Assembly: GCF_015245355.1 (NCBI RefSeq)
Contig: NZ_CP063311.1
Location: 2,709,972 to 2,773,971, forward strand
Direction of reading: 5' to 3'
DNA: 64,000 nucleotides
Source: Anabaenopsis elenkinii CCIBt3563
Lineage (GTDB): Bacteria; Cyanobacteriota; Cyanobacteriia; Cyanobacteriales; Nostocaceae
Notes under the pieces: generated by a model
What the model was told of the DNA's origin: nothing
The model's input: the letters and a program-made list of their open reading frames with translations, nothing else
Databases searched by the model: none
Shown here: positions 27,194 through 37,928 of the stretch, piece by piece
How the letters are laid out: each line of letters opens with the position of its first letter
How positions within the stretch are numbered: the stretch's first letter is position 1
Position numbers and translations under genes: made by a program

Positions 27194-27904
27194 ATGCAGA
27201 ATAGCCCAATTAACATCATGATAAATCAGCGAAACTTGCTAGGTACTCTTTCCTTAGTATTACTAATGCCCAACTTGACATTACCCCTTGCTAGAGCATT
27301 AGAACCTAGTGGAAACTTGCCATCTGCAGCCATTCAACAAGTAGTTGCATCTCAGTTAATGACCAGTTCACCAGATGGGAATTTTTATCCAGAACGGATG
27401 ATCAGTCGGGCAGAACTGGCGGCAATTTTAGTGAAAGTATTTAACCTAGATCAAAGGGAAACAGTTAAAGGACGAGAGGTTAAAAATATCCCAGATGTTC
27501 CTCCCTCCCATTGGGCATTTAAGGATATTCAGACAGTTCTTAGAACCGATATTATGAAAGGATATCGGGGTAATTTATTTTTCCCGAATCAAAGGGTAAC
27601 AAGAGCTGAGGCGTTAGCGATTTTTGCCCAAGCTTATGGTGTATTTCAGTTTGGTGATGACATTGTCAATGAAATACTTGATCAGCATCCAGATGCAGAA
27701 TTAATTCCAGTATGGGCGAGAAAAGCGATCGCCACAGTAGTGGCCGAAGGATTGATCAATACAGATGACCACAATAACATCTCACCATTACGGCCTATGA
27801 CCCGTGGGGATATGGCTTATGTATTGAGTCAATATTTACAAAGACAACAAGGACAACTAGGAATGTTAGTCACACCAGACGTTATCCCACCTCCAGAAAA
27901 ATGA
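27194..27904 (+). CDS. SLH-domain secreted protein
   Basis: A 236-residue protein with an N-terminal signal (LGTLSLVLLMPNLTLPLARA) and S-layer homology repeats over most of its length. Examples are SPDGNFYPERMISRAELAAILVKVF, then VPPSHWAFKDIQTVLRTDIMKGYRG, RVTRAEALAIFAQAYGVF and RPMTRGDMAYVLSQYL. A second Met nine codons in (27218) could also start it. SLH proteins in cyanobacteria bind peptidoglycan-linked polymers and often anchor the outer membrane. This one is short and lacks the porin barrel of SomA-type proteins. dxs follows after 96 bp on the same strand. Confidence 0.85.
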   Translation: MQNSPINIMINQRNLLGTLSLVLLMPNLTLPLARALEPSGNLPSAAIQQVVASQLMTSSPDGNFYPERMISRAELAAILVKVFNLDQRETVKGREVKNIPDVPPSHWAFKDIQTVLRTDIMKGYRGNLFFPNQRVTRAEALAIFAQAYGVFQFGDDIVNEILDQHPDAELIPVWARKAIATVVAEGLINTDDHNNISPLRPMTRGDMAYVLSQYLQRQQGQLGMLVTPDVIPPPEK

Positions 27905-28000
27905 GGGGAATAATTGTGACTAAATAATTCCAGAGACATCCCCACCGTGGGAAAATTAAGAAATGATAGAAGTAGAGTTTAGAGAGGAACACCCTATAAT

Positions 28001-29884
28001 ATGCATCTGAGTGAAATCACCCATCCTAACCAGTTGCATGGTTTGTCGATTCGGCAATTGCAACAAATCGCCCGCCAGATTCGAGACAAGCACCTACAAA
28101 CCGTAGCAACAAGTGGGGGACATCTAGGGCCTGGTTTAGGAGTTGTAGAGTTAACACTAGGACTGTACCAGACACTAGACTTGGATCGGGATAAAGTCAT
28201 TTGGGATGTAGGACATCAAGCTTATCCCCATAAACTAATCACCGGGAGATACAACAACTTTCATACCCTCAGACAAAAAGATGGCATTGCAGGCTATCTC
28301 AAGCGGTGTGAAAGCAAATTTGATCACTTTGGTGCAGGACACGCTTCTACAAGTATTTCTGCCGCTCTGGGTATGGCGTTAGCGGGAGAATTGAAAGGAG
28401 AAAAATTTAAATCAGTAGCCGTAATTGGTGATGGTGCTTTGACTGGAGGAATGGCTTTAGAAGCCATCAACCATGCGGGACACTTACCTAAAACTAAACT
28501 GCTAGTTGTTCTCAACGACAACGAGATGTCCATCTCTCCCAACGTCGGAGCAATTCCTCGTTACCTGAATAAAATGCGCCTCAGTCCACCGGTGCAGTTT
28601 ATCACAGATAATTTTGAGGAACAGTTTAAACACATTCCTATTGTTGGTCAATTTAAAGAAGGAATGAAGCGTTTAGCCGTTCCCAAGGTAGGCGCAGTCT
28701 TTGAAGAACTAGGTTTTACTTATATTGGACCGGTGGATGGTCATAACTTAGATGAGTTAATTGCTACCTTCCACCAAGCCCATGAGATGACAGGGCCGGT
28801 TTTGGTGCATGTGATTACCGTTAAAGGCAAAGGCTATGAAATCGCCGAAAAAGACCAAGTAGGCTACCATGCCCAAAGTCCATTTAACCTGACCACTGGG
28901 AAAGCAATTCCCTCCAGCAAGCCTAAACCTCCCTCCTATGCCAAAGTCTTTTCCCACACATTAGTTAAACTCGCCGAACAAAACCCTAAAGTTGTTGGGG
29001 TAACAGCTGCAATGGCTACGGGAACGGGTTTAGATAAACTCCAGGCTAAACTACCCAATCAATATATCGATGTCGGTATTGCGGAACAACACGCCGTTAC
29101 CCTATGTGCAGGGTTAGCCAGTGAAGGAATGCGCCCTGTGGCAGCTATTTACTCCACTTTCCTCCAACGGGCTTACGACCAGATCATTCATGACGTTTGT
29201 ATTCAAAATTTGCCTGTGTTCTTCTGTTTGGATAGAGCGGGAATTGTCGGTGCTGATGGACCTACCCACCAAGGTATGTATGATATCGCCTATCTGCGCT
29301 GTATTCCTAATATGGTGCTCATGGCACCTAAGGACGAAGCAGAACTACAACGCATGATGGTCACTGGTATTAACTACACCAGTGGACCAATTGCCATGCG
29401 CTATCCCCGTGGTAACGGCTATGGTGTTCCCCTCATGGAAGAGGGCTGGGAACCTCTAGATATTGGTAAAGGGGAAATTATGCGTAACGGCGATGATGTT
29501 TTAATCATCGGTTATGGTACTATGGTACATCCCAGTATGCAAGTAGCGCAAATGCTCAGTGAACATGGCATCGAAGCCACTGTCATCAATGCCCGTTTTG
29601 TCAAGCCCTTAGATACGGAATTGATTGTACCACTGGCCAAGCAAATCGGCCGCGTTGTCACTTTAGAGGAAGGCTGTGTTATGGGTGGTTTTGGTTCTGC
29701 AGTGGCAGAAGCACTACTAGATTCTGATGTTGTAGTTCCTGTCAAGCGTATAGGTGTACCCGATGTTTTAGTAGATCATGCTACACCTGATGAATCTAAG
29801 GCCGAATTAGGTTTAACTAGTCGTCAAATAGCTGAAAGAGTTATGGCTGCTTTCTTTCACAAGCAAGCATCTAATGTGATCTAG
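28001..29884 (+). CDS. dxs: 1-Deoxy-D-xylulose-5-phosphate synthase
   Basis: A 627-residue thiamine-diphosphate enzyme. It condenses pyruvate and glyceraldehyde 3-phosphate, the first step of the MEP isoprenoid pathway that supplies carotenoids, phytol and quinones. Visible motifs are [34 protein letters not shown], the cofactor-binding [18 protein letters not shown] (about 148-165) and the transketolase block [17 protein letters not shown] (Glu about 363). The C-terminal [13 protein letters not shown] is also typical. Length is near the usual 630-640. It is full-length and unbroken. Confidence 0.97.
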   Translation: MHLSEITHPNQLHGLSIRQLQQIARQIRDKHLQTVATSGGHLGPGLGVVELTLGLYQTLDLDRDKVIWDVGHQAYPHKLITGRYNNFHTLRQKDGIAGYLKRCESKFDHFGAGHASTSISAALGMALAGELKGEKFKSVAVIGDGALTGGMALEAINHAGHLPKTKLLVVLNDNEMSISPNVGAIPRYLNKMRLSPPVQFITDNFEEQFKHIPIVGQFKEGMKRLAVPKVGAVFEELGFTYIGPVDGHNLDELIATFHQAHEMTGPVLVHVITVKGKGYEIAEKDQVGYHAQSPFNLTTGKAIPSSKPKPPSYAKVFSHTLVKLAEQNPKVVGVTAAMATGTGLDKLQAKLPNQYIDVGIAEQHAVTLCAGLASEGMRPVAAIYSTFLQRAYDQIIHDVCIQNLPVFFCLDRAGIVGADGPTHQGMYDIAYLRCIPNMVLMAPKDEAELQRMMVTGINYTSGPIAMRYPRGNGYGVPLMEEGWEPLDIGKGEIMRNGDDVLIIGYGTMVHPSMQVAQMLSEHGIEATVINARFVKPLDTELIVPLAKQIGRVVTLEEGCVMGGFGSAVAEALLDSDVVVPVKRIGVPDVLVDHATPDESKAELGLTSRQIAERVMAAFFHKQASNVI

Positions 29885-30269
29885 GATGAGAACGACTGAT
29901 GTCACCTCCGTTCGGTCAAACTGAATCAAAAATGTTTGCTGCTAATTAGCACTGTAGGGTGGGTTGGCCCTAGGGTCATCCACCAGCTGCACTGTTTATT
30001 ATGGGTTGTTTAGCCGGTGATCAATGCATTCATTAACTAGGGTGAGGATAACTCACCTTTGTTGAGCTGACTTATGGGCATAAATAAGTGTAAATTTTTA
30101 TTTAAATACTTATAAAATATATTACATATAAATATAGTGTTAACTTGATGTGGGTTTTGAGAAAATATTAATGTGTCAGTCTAACAGCTATAAGATTAAA
30201 TGCGATTCCAAGGTCGCCTGATTGCCACATACAGGCTCTGCAAACGCTGTAACAACATTAGGGCAGGAT
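29885..30269. other. Spacer between dxs and the antiporter gene
   Basis: This 385-bp spacer contains a partial dyad around GGTGGGTTGGCCC/GGGTCATCCACC (29955-29985) that could end dxs transcription. I see nothing else of note. Confidence 0.4.
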
Positions 30270-32279
30270 ATGACTCAATTATTAATGACTACCCTGATAT
30301 CAACACCCATTAAAGACCCAGTACCGGTATTTTTGATGATTTTGGGGATTATGCTCATCGCTCCCCTGTTATTCGAGAAAATTCAACTACCTGGTATTGT
30401 GGGGTTAATTTTGGCTGGGGTTGTAGTCGGTCCCAATGGGCTGGGATTGTTGGCACGAGATAACACAATTATACTACTGGGTACAGTAGGTTTATTATTT
30501 CTGATGTTCATGGCTGGACTGGAAACTAGCCTGGATGACATGAAATATAACGCTGATAAGGCGGTTATCTTTGGATTAGCCACCTTTGTGGTACCTATGA
30601 TCTTAGGTACTGCTGCCATGATGTCCATCGGCTACGATTTATTACCGGGTATTCTGGTAGCATCCTGTTTCGCCTCCCATACTCTCCTAGCATTACCTGT
30701 GGCGGGGAAACTAGGTATTATGCGCTCTCAGGTAATGACTACCACTCTGGGGGGAACTTTAATCACCAATACTCTGGCACTTTTAGTATTGGCTGTGGTG
30801 GTGAGAGCTCACGAAGGTAATTTAACCTTGGGGTTTTGGCTGTTCCTCATTCCCTCACTGATTACTTACACCTTTCTCACACTTTGGGGTCTTCCCCGTG
30901 TAGGACGCTGGTTTTTTCAGCGCTTTGGACACGACGAAGGAGCAGAGTTTACCTTTGTGTTAGCTACTTTGTTTGTGGTTTCCTACGGCGCCGAGTTAGT
31001 TAAAATTGAGCCAATTATTGGGGCTTTCTTAGCGGGGGTTGCTATTACTCAACTCATACCTCACCTCAGCCCGTTGATGAATCGGATTCAATTTATCGGT
31101 AATACGCTGTTTGTGCCATTTTTTCTGATTTCTGTGGGGATGTTGGTAAATCCCCGGAGCCTAATTCAAGAACCGCGATCGCTCCTAGTATCAGTTGTTA
31201 TGGTGACTGTTGCCATTATTGCCAAGTTCATTCCGGCTTGGGTGGCTGGTAAGTTATTCGGAATGAATTTTGACAATATTATGATCATGTTTGGCCTATC
31301 TGTGGCTCAAGCTGCTTCCACCCTCGCGGCCATTACCGTTGCTTATAAAATTGATTTGGTTGACCAGTTAACTGTCAATGGTACCATCGCCATGATTTTA
31401 GTCACCTGCGTTGCTTCTCCTTGGGTAACAGACCACTGGGGAAAAAAACTCAACGCGGGAGAAGTCACCAGTCAAAAAGCCAACACCCTTAACATAGGCG
31501 ATCGCGTCCTAGTCCCAGTTGCTAACCCCAGTACCGAAGATAATTTACTACACTTAGCAATTATTTTAGCAAAATCCGCAAAAGGTACTTTATTACCCCT
31601 ACATATTTTACTAGAGAAAAATTCTCTCATTTCCCCAGAGGATAAAAATAGACAAAATCAATTATTATCAACTGCTGAAATGATTGCCCATGCTGCTGTT
31701 ACCAAGGTTACCACCATTGGTCGGATTGATGAATCAATTGATAAAGGTATTGCTCGTGTAGCAGAAGAAAAACAAGCTAGTGTGATCATTTGCGGTTGGA
31801 AAGGTTACTCAACTTATCAAGAAAATTTATTTGGTGGTGTTATTGACAAGATTGTTAATCGCAGTTCAGTACCAGTTCTAGTAACTCGCTTTCCATTACC
31901 AATTGAGCATACAAGGCGAGTATTTTTAGCGTTCACCACCCAACAAAGTTACGCCAGTTCTTTCGGGTCTAGCATCCAACTAGCCAAAACCCTAGCCACT
32001 GAACTCAAGGCATCGCTACAACTGTTACAAGTGGAATCAGTACGAGAAACCGCTGTTCAACCTACGGATATTACAGTACCTCCAGATACAACAATTCAAA
32101 AGGTACGTGGCAATTTTGTCCGTCAAGTGTCTCGAGTACTCAAAACTAACGACTTATTAGTGTTAAATGGGACTGTTGAGCAGAAAAATCAACTATTTTC
32201 ACTTCTGGGTCATGCACCAGAAGTCATCGCTCGTAATCAACCCCAAGTAGCCATGATTATCGCTTATTTTCCCCAATAA
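30270..32279 (+). CDS. CPA2-type cation:proton antiporter with USP domains
   Basis: A 669-residue membrane protein (a TTG start at 30222 would add 16 residues and is less likely). About twelve hydrophobic helices (about 15-395) form a CPA2/KefB-like Na+/H+ exchanger, with FEKIQLPGIVGLILAGVVVGPNGLGLL early and EPIIGAFLAGVAI in the pore region. The C-terminus carries universal-stress-protein-like sequence (about 420-560, with VIICGWKG and VNRSSVPVLVTRFP) and a further weaker copy. It should exchange Na+ or K+ for protons and sense adenine nucleotides or stress through the tail. mtnA follows after 43 bp and may be co-transcribed. Confidence 0.88.
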   Translation: MTQLLMTTLISTPIKDPVPVFLMILGIMLIAPLLFEKIQLPGIVGLILAGVVVGPNGLGLLARDNTIILLGTVGLLFLMFMAGLETSLDDMKYNADKAVIFGLATFVVPMILGTAAMMSIGYDLLPGILVASCFASHTLLALPVAGKLGIMRSQVMTTTLGGTLITNTLALLVLAVVVRAHEGNLTLGFWLFLIPSLITYTFLTLWGLPRVGRWFFQRFGHDEGAEFTFVLATLFVVSYGAELVKIEPIIGAFLAGVAITQLIPHLSPLMNRIQFIGNTLFVPFFLISVGMLVNPRSLIQEPRSLLVSVVMVTVAIIAKFIPAWVAGKLFGMNFDNIMIMFGLSVAQAASTLAAITVAYKIDLVDQLTVNGTIAMILVTCVASPWVTDHWGKKLNAGEVTSQKANTLNIGDRVLVPVANPSTEDNLLHLAIILAKSAKGTLLPLHILLEKNSLISPEDKNRQNQLLSTAEMIAHAAVTKVTTIGRIDESIDKGIARVAEEKQASVIICGWKGYSTYQENLFGGVIDKIVNRSSVPVLVTRFPLPIEHTRRVFLAFTTQQSYASSFGSSIQLAKTLATELKASLQLLQVESVRETAVQPTDITVPPDTTIQKVRGNFVRQVSRVLKTNDLLVLNGTVEQKNQLFSLLGHAPEVIARNQPQVAMIIAYFPQ

Positions 32280-32322
32280 GCACTCAGCTTATAGAGATCC
32301 ACCATCTGATTGATTTTCTCCT

Positions 32323-33354
32323 ATGCTTTACCCCGTTATTTGGCAGAATAATTCTGTTTCCCTCATTGACCAAACTCGCTTACCTAATGAGTATACCGTC
32401 GTCCAAATTCACCGCAGTGAAGACATGGCCCAGGCGATTAAAACTATGATTGTTAGAGGTGCGCCAGCTATTGGTGTGGCCGCCGCCTATGGGATTTACC
32501 TCGGGTCTAGAGAAATTGAGGCGCAAAATCACCAAGAGTTTTTAGAACACTTAGAAAAGGTCGCCGATTTGTTGCGTTCTACACGCCCCACAGCAGTTAA
32601 TTTATTTTGGGCTATTAGCCGGATGATGAAAACTGCTTATGAAACTCTGGGAACTGTGGTAGAAATCAAACAAAAGCTCTGGGAAACAGCCCAAGCTATT
32701 CATGCTGAAGATTTACAAACCTGTCACGCTATTGGAGAGCATGGTTTGGCCGCATTACCCCCAACCCCCGAAAAGCTGACAATTCTCACTCACTGCAATG
32801 CGGGGGCGTTAGCTACTGCTGGCTATGGTACAGCATTAGGTGTTGTGCGTTCTGCTTGGAATTCAGGACGGTTAGAACGTGTCTTTGCTGATGAAACTCG
32901 CCCCCGTTTGCAAGGGGCAAAACTTACGGCTTGGGAATGTGTTCAAGAAGGTATTCCCGTTACGGTAATTACTGATAGTATGGCTGCTCATTGTATGCAG
33001 CGGGGTTTAATTCATGCTGTGGTGGTGGGTGCTGACCGCATTGCTGCTAATGGTGATACTGCTAATAAAATTGGTACTTATAGTGTGGCGATCGCTGCTA
33101 AGGCTCATCATATACCTTTCTTTGTTGCGGCTCCCTTGTCTACTGTGGATTTTAGTTTACCTGATGGTAGTAAAATTCCCATTGAGGAACGTCACCCAGG
33201 GGAGATATACCAAGTTGGAGATACTATATTGACACCAGGGGCTGTTGATTTCTACAATCCGGCTTTTGATGTTACCCCAGCTGAATTAATTACAGCCATC
33301 ATTACTGAAAATGGTGTATTTGCTCCTGATAAATTGACAAGTTTCAAATATTAA
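32323..33354 (+). CDS. mtnA: Methylthioribose-1-phosphate isomerase
   Basis: A 343-residue enzyme of the methionine salvage pathway; it converts 5-methylthioribose 1-phosphate to methylthioribulose 1-phosphate. It shows the eIF2B-like fold with [19 protein letters not shown] (about 44-62), [22 protein letters not shown] (about 155, catalytic Cys region), [17 protein letters not shown] and [21 protein letters not shown] (about 232, catalytic Asp). It is full-length. The neighbours are not salvage genes. Confidence 0.96.
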   Translation: MLYPVIWQNNSVSLIDQTRLPNEYTVVQIHRSEDMAQAIKTMIVRGAPAIGVAAAYGIYLGSREIEAQNHQEFLEHLEKVADLLRSTRPTAVNLFWAISRMMKTAYETLGTVVEIKQKLWETAQAIHAEDLQTCHAIGEHGLAALPPTPEKLTILTHCNAGALATAGYGTALGVVRSAWNSGRLERVFADETRPRLQGAKLTAWECVQEGIPVTVITDSMAAHCMQRGLIHAVVVGADRIAANGDTANKIGTYSVAIAAKAHHIPFFVAAPLSTVDFSLPDGSKIPIEERHPGEIYQVGDTILTPGAVDFYNPAFDVTPAELITAIITENGVFAPDKLTSFKY

Positions 33355-33388
33355 TCTGTTGCATTTGCATGAAAGTTGAATTGAAAGA

Positions 33389-33862
33389 ATGATGAATAAG
33401 TTAATTACTACCCTGGTGATAATTGTTTCGTCAATTTTGATTAACAGTTGTACCAATTCCCCAAATAATCATGGAAATAACAATATAAATAATATAAGTA
33501 TTATTGGCGAAATAACCGAAGAGACAACTACAACGCCCGATACATCATCTACAGGGGAAAATAATACAAGCACACACAATACTAATAGGGTTTCTGGCAA
33601 TAATCAGCCAACAATTGCTACAGTCAAGGAATTAGTCACCGGCGATATTATCTGCTACGCCACCCTAGTGGATGATCAGGGTAAACAACATAATATCGGA
33701 GCATCCTTTGAGATTTGCGCCCAAGCAGACAAATATTTAAATCAGAAAGTACGCGCCTCTTATGAAATCGCATCATTAAATGATTGTGAAAGTGCTGAAC
33801 CCTGCGGTAAAACTCGTCAAGAATCAATAATTTCCCAAATGGAAATTTTGCAGGAAACATAA
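33389..33862 (+). CDS. Small Cys-containing lipoprotein
   Basis: A 157-residue protein of unknown function. The N-terminus is a lipoprotein signal with lipobox ILINSC (Cys at about 21). An Asn/Thr-rich low-complexity linker follows (about 22-75), and then a compact domain of about 80 residues. That domain (GDIICYATLVDDQGKQHNIGASFEIC...NDCESAEPCGKTRQESI) has four Cys and may hold disulfides. It starts 34 bp after mtnA. A second open frame overlaps its end and continues to 34212. Confidence 0.7.
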   Translation: MMNKLITTLVIIVSSILINSCTNSPNNHGNNNINNISIIGEITEETTTTPDTSSTGENNTSTHNTNRVSGNNQPTIATVKELVTGDIICYATLVDDQGKQHNIGASFEICAQADKYLNQKVRASYEIASLNDCESAEPCGKTRQESIISQMEILQET

Positions 33863-34212
33863 CAGGGGAACCCCAATCCAGTCAATTAGAAACCTTTACT
33901 AATGGTAAATGGACAATCACTATTGGTGGTCGCAACTCTTGGTCTGGTGTAAATAATACAGGCAATCTCTCCTATCAAGGATGTGATGACCAAGGTAATT
34001 GTATTAAATTACATCGTCAATCTCGCGAGTGCCGATTAACAGGTGGTACAGTTAACTGTCGCAGTGGTGAATGTGTCATGGGTTGGGTGAATGGAGATTA
34101 TAGATACATTGTTTCCTCCCCGATTGCGGAGAATGGGACAGGCTCTTCCACCCTCGTAGTCAAGCAAGGGGACAGGGAAATCCTCAAGGCCACAGGATTT
34201 CAACTTTTGTAA
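33811..34212 (+). pseudogene. Cys-rich domain in a shifted frame, no start codon
   Basis: A 133-codon frame, one base back from the lipoprotein's frame and overlapping its last 50 bases, is open from 33811 to a stop at 34210-34212. It reads NGNFAGNITGEPQSSQLETF, then NGKWTITIGGRNSWSGVNNTG and a Cys-rich part (GCDDQGNCIK, RECRLTGGTVNCRSGECVMGWVNG). It ends LVVKQGDREILKATGFQLL. Composition is protein-like, but there is no ATG or GTG before the conserved-looking part. It is either the second domain of the lipoprotein, cut off by a frameshift, or a decayed neighbour. It ends directly against the convergent gene's stop. Confidence 0.5.
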
Positions 34213-35352
34213 CTATTGGGGTGAGATGGGATTACCCTTTGGGGAGCACCAAAGGCGATCGCCCGTTGCGGTATCAAATATAAACAACTGACTTAAATCG
34301 AGTTGTAAAGATAACTGCTCACCTGGACGGGGACGAATATCAGCAGATGTCTGAATATTAATCACCGTCAGGGAACCAGGTAAACTAGCACGAATCAAAG
34401 TTTCCCGTCCCAAAGGTTCGACAACCTTCACCTCTACAGATAATTCTCCTAACTGCGCCTGTGTGAGTTCTTCGGGTGTTGGTGGTTCCTGAATATAAAT
34501 ATGCTCAGGACGAATCCCCAAATTAAAACTTTTACCGGAGCGTAACTGTACCTTTTCCCTCACACCTGGCGGTACTGGTAATAACTGTCCACTGACATCA
34601 AAAACATCATTTTTATAGATAGCAGGCAAAATATTCATGGGAGGATTCCCTAAAAAGGTCGCCACCATTTGGTTGGCGGGAAGGGCATAAATACTTTGCG
34701 GATCGCCAATTTGTTGAATCCTACCCCGATCTAGCACCACAATTTTATCAGCCAAAGTCATCGCCTCAACTTGATCATGGGTGACGTAGATGGTAGTAAT
34801 ACCTAATTGTTGATGTAACTGCTTTAATTCTGCCCTTGTATCATCCCGCAATTGAGCATCTAAATTAGATAAAGGTTCATCTAGTAAGAATACTTGCGGT
34901 TGACGGGCGATCGCCCGTCCTAATGCTACCCGTTGTTGCTGTCCCCCAGAAAGTTGTTTAGGTTTGCGGTCTAGTAGTTGTTCCAAAGACAAAGAACGGG
35001 CTACATTTACTACTCGCTCTTGAATAATCTTAGGGTCAACTTTGCGCATTTGTAACCCAAAGGCGATATTTTGCGCCACGGTCATATGGGGATACAGGGC
35101 GTAGTTTTGGAACACCATGGCGATATCACGCTCTCTGGCGGGAACATTATTCATCAAGCGATCGCCGATGAATAGATTACCAGATGTAGCAGATTCTAAC
35201 CCGGCGATGGTGCGTAAAATTGTGGACTTACCACAACCAGACGGCCCCACTAAAACCCAAAATTCTCCATCAGGGATTTCAAAACTAATGTCCTGGATAG
35301 CCGTGACGTTGTTAAATCTACGCTTAATATCTTGTAAATGAACTTTTGCCAT
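34213..35352 (-). CDS. Sugar-type ABC transporter ATPase (UgpC/MalK-like)
   Basis: A 379-residue ATP-binding subunit of the CUT1 (MalK/UgpC/MsmX) group. The ATPase domain (1-235) has GPSGCGKST, LSGGQQQRVALGRAIA and VFLLDEPLSNLDAQLR. The C-terminal regulatory OB-like domain (about 240-379) includes LGIRPEHIYI. No permease or binding-protein genes are adjacent. Such orphan ATPases can energise several CUT1 sugar or osmolyte importers (known for the family); the sugar here is unknown. It acts at the cytoplasmic face of the inner membrane. Confidence 0.9.
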   Translation of the reverse strand: MAKVHLQDIKRRFNNVTAIQDISFEIPDGEFWVLVGPSGCGKSTILRTIAGLESATSGNLFIGDRLMNNVPARERDIAMVFQNYALYPHMTVAQNIAFGLQMRKVDPKIIQERVVNVARSLSLEQLLDRKPKQLSGGQQQRVALGRAIARQPQVFLLDEPLSNLDAQLRDDTRAELKQLHQQLGITTIYVTHDQVEAMTLADKIVVLDRGRIQQIGDPQSIYALPANQMVATFLGNPPMNILPAIYKNDVFDVSGQLLPVPPGVREKVQLRSGKSFNLGIRPEHIYIQEPPTPEELTQAQLGELSVEVKVVEPLGRETLIRASLPGSLTVINIQTSADIRPRPGEQLSLQLDLSQLFIFDTATGDRLWCSPKGNPISPQ

Positions 35353-35459
35353 GGGTCTATGTAAAATTTAAATTTTGACTTTCCGTGTATCCATGGGATT
35401 GAGTGGTAACTCCCGTGAATAGAAGTCACACCATAGGGTGGTTAAAGGATGTGCGTAAT

Positions 35460-36185
35460 TCATGTATTGCTACTCTTGGACCAAGCCGGATGGGATAATA
35501 AAGAAGCCATGACTCGCACTCCTCGCAGTTGATTAGACAGGGGTAAATGACCTCTAGGAGCGCTTAAATCCCAGGTAAACTGGTGGGGATATCTTGTCCA
35601 GGTATTACCGCTTTTCCAGCCGATTTTCGGCCAGAAATTTTCCCAGGTTTTCCCTAAACTTAACCAGATTTCGCGCTGTACCGAAAAGCCAAACTTACCC
35701 TCAGAGTGGACTAACCAGAGGTTGTTAATGGTTTGTAAGTCAATAATTGGAGCATTTTCTACTTCGGTAAAATACAACCATTTTCTTTGTACAGCCGTTG
35801 GCCCTGCTAGTTCACACAACTTTTGTATTGTCATGCGATCGGCGGATTGGAAGTCTTGAGTAGCAAGTAACTGTTGCAAAGGATTATAATTAACTCCGCC
35901 ATCCGATTTTAGAGGTACAATTCCTTCAGGAAAACAGGAAAGCAGAAATTCTTTAACTTGAGGTACATCAGAGTTATAGAGGACTTGGTAAGCTTTACCA
36001 TCGATCCAGTTCGCTGGGTGGTCACGTCGCTTCTGTAAAAATTCCATCAACACGTCTAATCCCTCATTACCCAACTTAGCCAACTGCGGGATAATCTGTT
36101 GTTGGACTTGAAGAGACCCAGCGATTAACGATTGTCGGAGGGAGTCGATGTCAGCAGTGCCTGATAAAATCATTGGGTCTGTCAT
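35460..36185 (-). CDS. gun4: GUN4 porphyrin-binding regulator of Mg-chelatase
   Basis: A 241-residue cyanobacterial GUN4. The N-terminal helical domain (about 10-90) is as in the Synechocystis protein. The C-terminal GUN4 domain (about 95-235) shows YNPLQQLLATQDFQSADRMT, WLYFTEVENAPIIDLQTINNLWL and SEGKFGFSVQREIWL. GUN4 binds protoporphyrin IX and Mg-protoporphyrin and stimulates ChlH of Mg-chelatase, so it controls flow into chlorophyll. It lies alone, upstream of a 321-bp spacer. Confidence 0.93.
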   Translation of the reverse strand: MTDPMILSGTADIDSLRQSLIAGSLQVQQQIIPQLAKLGNEGLDVLMEFLQKRRDHPANWIDGKAYQVLYNSDVPQVKEFLLSCFPEGIVPLKSDGGVNYNPLQQLLATQDFQSADRMTIQKLCELAGPTAVQRKWLYFTEVENAPIIDLQTINNLWLVHSEGKFGFSVQREIWLSLGKTWENFWPKIGWKSGNTWTRYPHQFTWDLSAPRGHLPLSNQLRGVRVMASLLSHPAWSKSSNT

Positions 36186-36506
36186 GCCATTAATCGTGTG
36201 AGCGTTCAGTAAAAAGGCGATTGGCTATCGGGTGTTCCCTAGGGTGAAGTACTGATAGCGAAGAGTAGTTTACTATTTTTGATTGCTCTGCGCGCAGTAC
36301 CCAAAGCAATCGGATAAAATTGCCATAGCAATGGCTACGCCACGGAAGCTATCGCTAAATCCCATAGTTACACCCTAAATACTGTAACAGGGGAATCAGG
36401 GGAAAATCTGCGCCTCATGACTTGGTGAACAAAAGACACAGCAAAATCGCCAGGAACCCCATGAAAGAGTTTTGAACTTGCGGCCTTATTCAGGAGTGTT
36501 TGAAGT
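36186..36506. other. Spacer between gun4 and icd with a dispersed hairpin
   Basis: These 321 bp lie between divergent genes and have no coding sequence. AGCAATGGCTACGCCACGG and the neighbouring GAAGCTATCGC near 36330-36355 match a type of palindromic filler seen across Nostocales genomes (from memory). The promoters of gun4 and icd must lie here. Confidence 0.4.
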
Positions 36507-37928
36507 ATGTACGACAAGATTATCCCCCCCACTACCGGAACAAAAATCACCTTTAAAAATGGTGAGCCGATTGTGCCTGATAATCCAATTATCCCCTTTA
36601 TTCGTGGCGATGGTACAGGTATTGATATCTGGCCTGCCACCCAAAATGTCCTAGATACAGCAGTAGCTAAAGCATACAAGGGTCAGCGTCAAATTAGTTG
36701 GTTTAAGGTTTACGCAGGTGATGAAGCCTGTGATTTATATGGTACATACCAGTATTTACCTCAGGATACTTTGACAGCCATCAAAGAGTATGGTGTGGCA
36801 ATTAAAGGGCCTTTGACTACCCCCGTGGGCGGTGGGATTCGTTCTCTCAATGTAGCACTCAGGCAAATTTTTGATTTATATGCCTGTGTGCGCCCTTGCC
36901 GTTATTATGCGGGAACACCTTCACCTCACAAAAATCCTGAAAAACTGGATGTGATTGTTTACCGGGAAAATACCGAAGATATTTATTTGGGAATTGAGTG
37001 GAAACAGGGTAGTGAAATCGGCGATCGCTTGATTAAAATCCTCAACGAAGACCTGATACCCGCCACCCCAGAACATGGGAAAAAGCAAATTCCCCTCGAT
37101 GCTGGTATTGGCATTAAACCGATCAGTAAAAGCGGTTCTCAGCGCTTAGTCAGACGCGCCATTAAACACGCTTTACAACTGCCCAAACACAAGCAACAGG
37201 TGACTTTGGTGCATAAAGGTAATATCATGAAATATACTGAGGGTGCTTTTCGTGATTGGGGTTACGAATTAGCTACCATGGAATTTCGTCAGCAATGCGT
37301 TACAGAGCGGGAATCTTGGATTTTAAGCAACAAGGAAAAAAATCCGGAAATTTCCCCAGAAGATAACGCCCGTCAAATTGACCCTGGTTATGATGCCTTA
37401 ACTCAACAGAAGAAAGCGCAAATTGTCAAGGAAGTTGAAACTGTTCTGAACTCAATTTGGGATAGCCACGGTAATGGCCAGTGGAAAGACAAAATCATGG
37501 TCAATGACCGGATTGCTGATAGTATTTTTCAACAAATCCAAACTAGACCGGATGAGTATTCGATTCTGGCGACTATGAACCTCAACGGCGATTATTTGTC
37601 AGATGCGGCTGCAGCCATTGTCGGCGGTTTAGGAATGGGGCCAGGGGCAAATATCGGCGATGCTTGTGCTATATTTGAAGCTACCCACGGTACTGCACCC
37701 AAACACGCCGGGTTGGATAAGATTAACCCTGGTTCTGTGATTCTGTCTGGTGTCATGATGCTAGAATACATGGGCTGGCAAGAAGCCGCAGACCTGGTTA
37801 AACATGGTTTAGGACAGGCGATCGCTAACAGTCAAGTTACCTACGATTTAGCCCGGTTACTAGAACCACCAGTGGAACCCTTAAAGTGTTCTGAATTTGC
37901 CGAGGCAATAATTCAACATTTCGGATGA
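36507..37928 (+). CDS. icd: Isocitrate dehydrogenase (NADP+)
   Basis: A 473-residue enzyme that oxidises isocitrate to 2-oxoglutarate, the carbon skeleton for nitrogen assimilation and the signal read by NtcA and PII in cyanobacteria. [14 protein letters not shown] (about 31), [23 protein letters not shown] (about 107-130), [15 protein letters not shown] (about 150-165), [13 protein letters not shown] (about 238) and [13 protein letters not shown] (about 373) mark substrate and cofactor sites. Length is typical of cyanobacterial forms. The stop codon lies within the last bases of the IS200/IS605 element that abuts it, so the insertion hit the extreme 3' end without harming the protein. Confidence 0.96.
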   Translation: MYDKIIPPTTGTKITFKNGEPIVPDNPIIPFIRGDGTGIDIWPATQNVLDTAVAKAYKGQRQISWFKVYAGDEACDLYGTYQYLPQDTLTAIKEYGVAIKGPLTTPVGGGIRSLNVALRQIFDLYACVRPCRYYAGTPSPHKNPEKLDVIVYRENTEDIYLGIEWKQGSEIGDRLIKILNEDLIPATPEHGKKQIPLDAGIGIKPISKSGSQRLVRRAIKHALQLPKHKQQVTLVHKGNIMKYTEGAFRDWGYELATMEFRQQCVTERESWILSNKEKNPEISPEDNARQIDPGYDALTQQKKAQIVKEVETVLNSIWDSHGNGQWKDKIMVNDRIADSIFQQIQTRPDEYSILATMNLNGDYLSDAAAAIVGGLGMGPGANIGDACAIFEATHGTAPKHAGLDKINPGSVILSGVMMLEYMGWQEAADLVKHGLGQAIANSQVTYDLARLLEPPVEPLKCSEFAEAIIQHFG

